NCBI GenBank assembly: GCA_030533445.1
Contig: CM060075.1
Coordinates: forward strand, 35,023,196-35,087,195
Source: Cyprinodon diabolis
Taxonomy: Eukaryota; Chordata; Actinopteri; Cyprinodontiformes; Cyprinodontidae
DNA: 64,000 nt
Direction of reading: 5' to 3'
The translations under genes and the position numbers were made by a program. Shown piece after piece: positions 59,548 through 64,000 of this stretch; positions within the stretch are counted from its first letter, which is position 1, and every line of letters starts with the position of its first letter. The notes under the pieces were generated by a model, which worked only from the letters and a program-made list of their open reading frames with translations, had not been told where the DNA came from and made no database searches.

Positions 59548-62500
59548 CACTGAGAGACACAGAGGGTGAACAATCTAGGGTGACAGTCACCAGCGGACAT
59601 CTAAAGGACATCGTTGATGCAAACTTCAACCTCTTGCCTGGGATCTGAACCTGAAGCTTTCTGGTGTTAAAGCGTTCATGCAGGGAGAAGTTTGAGAAGG
59701 GGGAAGTCCCCCCTTTTTCTTCTTAGACCTCTACCACACCAGCTCTCCACCTTCTTATTAAAGAGCGCTCTACGGTCAGCTGAACCTGGGGTGTATAAGC
59801 AATAACTCAGTATAGAGCTGAACAGTGGCCTAGTGTTTTAAAGCATGTCACCACAGCCTGTTTCACCAGCTGGAAGGACGCCCTCCAGCCGTCATGCCAG
59901 CAAGAATTCCTCCGGTCAACCAAATATCCCAGCAAGGTCTTCCTGGTTTCGCCGTGATGGGTGCAAAGAGAAAATCTGCACATTTTTCACAAATGGCTTT
60001 TTATTTCCCTGCAGGGTTTTCTGCTAATGTTAGCTTGACACAAAGCCATGTTAAAGTAAGGCTGTCACACTGTTTCATTTCTACAGCCATCTGCTCTGTC
60101 CACATCTTCCGTTTGCGTCAGCGACTTTCAGAGATGGCCTAAATCTTGTCAGCCATGTTTGTGTGTGTGTGTCTAAATATATGAAACTTCTTTTCACTCA
60201 TCTTTAGCACCATTTGATTTGTGATCTGGTGTTCTTAAGTACAAAACTTAATTCTGTGATCATTACAACATGCACACCAGCATTGGTGCATTGATATACT
60301 CACACAGTGACAGGTGTGTATTTCTGGGAGATGATGAAGATATGATGGGTAGTAATTGTAATAGCATTGAAAAAAGCCTTTCTTTTGCACAAACCCTCAA
60401 ATGCCACATACAGTAGCATCTGCGTTTCATCGTCTTTGACTTAAAATATGCAGAATAGTATCTTTCATAATTAAATTCCAACTGTGCTACAAATCTAAGT
60501 TATGTTTTATATCCAGATAAAGAGCCAAAATGTAAAATATGTTTTTTTTATACTACCAATCCAAGTTATCCTGCTAAATCTTTAACTCTAATTTAGCCCC
60601 ATTTTATGTTTTTGGTTTTTTTTTTGCTTAATTTTATGGATATTTGAAAACTATGTTATGCAGTTTGGTTCTACATGTTGTTGTCTAAATTTGCTGATGT
60701 AAGAAAGTTAAGAGGAGGCTAAAATGGTAAATTCTGGAGCAGATTTCACATTTAAACTATGAAATTAGAGCAGTGTTGCACTTCTTTTGAGATTACCTGC
60801 TGTGCTCAACACTCAGAGAGAAAAAAATTCTCAGTTATAAGTATAGCTAGCTTTTTTGCCCTAACAACTCAAAGCCACCTTAATATTCAATGTTTCAGCA
60901 ATGCAAACAGAAATGTCTCTTATAACAGGTCTATGCTCTTCCCCTAACTTTAGTCATCTCTTGAGCCCCAAGTTTGCTGACATTTAAACATTATTAATAC
61001 AATTCGGAACTTACCTATGTCTTTTTAATAGGTTCTACAACAAAGTACCAAAGTTTCTTAACAAAGAGGTAAAAGGCCAAATGGATAAAGCACACTATAA
61101 ACAATATATTTTTTTTTCATATTAAATTTCCTGGGTTTAATATGCCCAGTGGGGTGATTGCTTATAGCCTAATCGTATTGTGCTACAGAAAACAAAGAGA
61201 GTGCCATATGTAAGCAACACAAAAGATCTGGATGAAGAATAATGGGTCGGATAAAGGAGGCAAAGGACATTTTAGTGAGGGTAATTAGCGATGAAAAGCA
61301 GAACAAAAAGAAATTAAAGAGGGATTTATTGCGCCGGACGGATGCACGTTTTTGCACGCCTGTCCTTTCATGCATAATCCTCTGGTCCCTTGATCCTATG
61401 GTTGTAAATATTCAAAAGTGATAACCCGTTCGAGCAAAGCATTGAGCAAAATACTCTTTTATCTTGGAGATAAAGGAAATTGAAAGCAGTTAGGTGATGA
61501 ACAAATATTAAAGAAATTAAATCTATTAAGAGATAAAATATGTAGACAAGAAGGGCTTAAAAAAATAAAAATTATATATTTTCTCCAGTACGGATGCTTT
61601 TACACTCACTTTCAAACTAAAGGCCTTTATTTAATCACTTAAACAGACCTTTGGTATGGCTGTGTTTAAGCACACAGCCCCAATGATCTCTTTATCCAGT
61701 CATAGCAAATTATTTGTGATTTATAAATACTTTTTAAAATAAGGTTCTAGCATGCTAGAGATATATTAGTTGGATATAATGTAATTTTTTTTTTTGACGA
61801 ATATGACCATCTAACACTAAGAGATTTTATATAACATTTTTCAAAGGTTTGAAAGTCTGTGTAGTAGATTTCCAAGACTGTTTTATTTGTCATTACTTTC
61901 AAAGTTTGATGTTTAAAAGAAAGAATTAAAAGTAAACCTGCTAAGGGCTAAAGCTCTTTTTTAAGGGAATTATGTGTGTTATGCAGTGAATACTGTAAGG
62001 AATTGTTTATTTCAAACAGATAGCATTTAGGACTCAAGTTATAGGTTTTATCAAATACTTTTTATAATACATTATGTGTGGTAATCCACAGATTTTACAT
62101 TAGCAGATACTTTTAAAGGTAATATAATAAAACGGGTATATAATGTTAGCAGTATACTGCAAAGAAAGGAACATACACAAAGACAAAGTTTAGTTTTTAG
62201 AGTAAGCTATTTCTCTAATGATTTAAAACCTGCCTCAGGTTGCTGGATAAGTCCTTGTGGTTAATGACAACCTTAATTAATATGAATTCACCAAACTAGA
62301 GGTGGTCATTTGATGAGCTTGTTTAAAGTGATTTATTTATTTACATAAGGTATAACCAGAAACTATCCCCAAGGTGACTCTTGTGGAAGCAACCAATGTT
62401 TAAAAAATCTGAATGAGGTTCAACTTGAGTTGTTACAAAGAATTTGAGAAGCAATGAGATTATTTGAGCACTTTCCTTCTATTGAATGAAATACTTGTAC

Positions 62501-64000
62501 ATACTATATTCTAATTACTAAATATTTTTGTTCCTAAACTAAATTCAGGCAATAAACCCAATAAACCCAAGACAACACGTACACGCTCACACAGACAGGC
62601 CAGAGGAGAGATTTATACTCTGATCTTCAAAGATTCAATACTAGACGCCCTAAATTGCTATTACTAATTACTATTCTTTTTAGGAGGTGCAAAAAGTATT
62701 AGTTTCCACCCATTAAAAAGAGTAGATTCTGCATTCTAATGGCAGTTTGAGAGTGGCGGTTAGCGGTTTGAAGCATTATGATGAAGTTATTAATATAAGG
62801 TATTTAAAATGATAATATAAAATATTAATAACATGTAAATAATAATACAGAAATAATTAAAATACTGTATATATAGTGCTAGGCGCTCAACTTAATCATT
62901 CAACTTGCTACTATCCATACCCATTGTTTCTGCAACTGTCAGAAAATGTGAGATATGTAAGAATTTATCAGAAATGTAGAAGATTGGTACATTTGATTGG
63001 TGCCGTCTGTGCAGCTCACGGTGTACCTTGTATGTGGAAGCCACCTCAGATACTGCTAATTAGACTATGAGTTGCTGTTTACCAATCTTGCAAGCTCCTT
63101 AGCAGGAGAATTCACTGTCTCTTGATTATACATTGAATCATTGTCATATTTGGTAATTCTTCAATTCAGCTTGGAGGGAAGATGAATATCATCAGTAATA
63201 AGACCAAAAGTGATTAAAAAACACTCTAAATATGTTTAAAAATACAGATGAAGCGTATAAAACCATTTAGTTACTTTCAGTAGACTAATTAGATTTAACC
63301 AAACTACACAAATCAAGTTATAATAGCAAATACACAAAGCTTAGAGATGACTTAGAGATTAAGTCACTGGGGTTGCATGTAAATCAGATGGAGGATTTTG
63401 GACAATTCATGAGCAAAAATGGTTTGGGCCTCTTAGTTCTGACTGCAGGTGCAGTTTGCTGTGTAATGATTCGCTGTCAGACCAGCCACTCCTTGGTGCT
63501 TTGTAGGTGAAAGAGGCTTACAGCTGCACTTGCTGCTTGTTGAAGATAGTAATTTCAGACTGACCTGTGTTTCCCTTTGTCATTGCCAAATTTTTTGAAC
63601 AACACATAAAATGTCACTAAATTTGTCATTTGAAAAAAAAAAAGAAAAAGAAAACTAACAGTAGCTATTAGCTTGATTCTATTAGTTCTTAGCTGATCTA
63701 TAAGCAGCCATCAGCTTACATTAAGTATTTTTGAGTGAAGCAGAGATCACTCTTACTGCTTTGAAAGAGATTATTATATGTTGTAGAAAATCAAGATTAA
63801 GTAAAGTAAAAAAAATGCTGAGTTATATATCAAAACTGATTACATTGTTCTGTTCAAAATGCATATTACTTATGAGGTTTTCACCTTTATGGGTATTTTG
63901 TAGAAAACGCCTAGGTTACTTTAGCCTTTAATGAATTGTACCAATCACAGAAAATAATAGTATACTAAGCCGAGAAATCCAAATTATCTGGTAAATCTTT
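59548..64000 (+). other. 3' UTR start and downstream DNA
   Basis: The 3' UTR begins after the TAG at 59547; its end is not resolvable by eye. AATAAA hexamers occur at 61564, 62126, 62552 and 62561, and ATTAAA near 60470, any of which could be the cleavage signal. No second gene is visible down to 64000; the open frames here are short and carry no recognised domain. Confidence 0.5.

Overview
This is AT-rich vertebrate, almost certainly teleost fish, genomic DNA. The evidence is one split vertebrate gene plus fish-type repeats: Tc1-like transposons, a tRNA-derived SINE, LINE tails ending in GATG-type repeats, hAT-, Harbinger- and TTAA-type MITEs, and solo LTRs. No bacterial genes, rRNA, tRNA genes or CRISPR arrays are visible.

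The only host gene I can support is an FGF homologous factor (FHF, FGF11-14 subfamily) on the + strand, best matched to fgf11. Four coding exons lie at 2195-2305 (111 bp), 29580-29683 (104 bp), 58273-58471 (199 bp) and 59405-59547 (terminal, 143 bp to the TAG). Splice phases agree throughout and the sizes match those I recall for this subfamily. The first exon, with the isoform-specific N-terminus, lies upstream of the window. Together the exons give the beta-trefoil core and C-terminal tail, about 184 residues. The two central introns are about 27.3 and 28.6 kb and hold nearly everything else in the window. The last intron is 933 bp. The sequence after 59547 is 3' UTR and downstream DNA.

Intron 2 (2306-29579) holds several MITEs (2855, about 3820, 5038, 10681). 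At 11628-15088 there is a solo LTR with a perfect 5-bp target duplication, swollen by exactly 46 tandem copies of a 59-bp unit. A DNA transposon of about 5.6 kb (15214-20853) carries remnants of a multi-exon gene on the minus strand and has itself been hit at least three times: by a second solo LTR of the same family with only one 59-bp unit (16003-16705), by a 1063-bp near-perfect palindrome inserted into an exon (17707-18769), and by a MITE (19826-20451). Further on are a Tc1-like element with intact ends but a dead transposase (23361-24613) and a third solo LTR (26933-27575).

Intron 3 (29684-58272) holds an inverted, probably Penelope-like fragment inside a MITE-like sequence (30484-31477), LINE fragments, two SINE copies, a CCTT microsatellite with higher-order spacing (35480-35874), a Tc1 transposase relic (40184-40543), a TTAA MITE (42285-42782), a run of 24 C (46134-46157), a second copy of the 19826 MITE (49398-50031) and a fourth solo LTR (55631-56330).

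The most unusual structures are the 59-bp array inside the LTR, best read as an in situ amplification of a unit present once in the sister LTR, and the layered insertions in the 5.6-kb transposon. Family names for repeats come from memory and motif recognition, not from searches.
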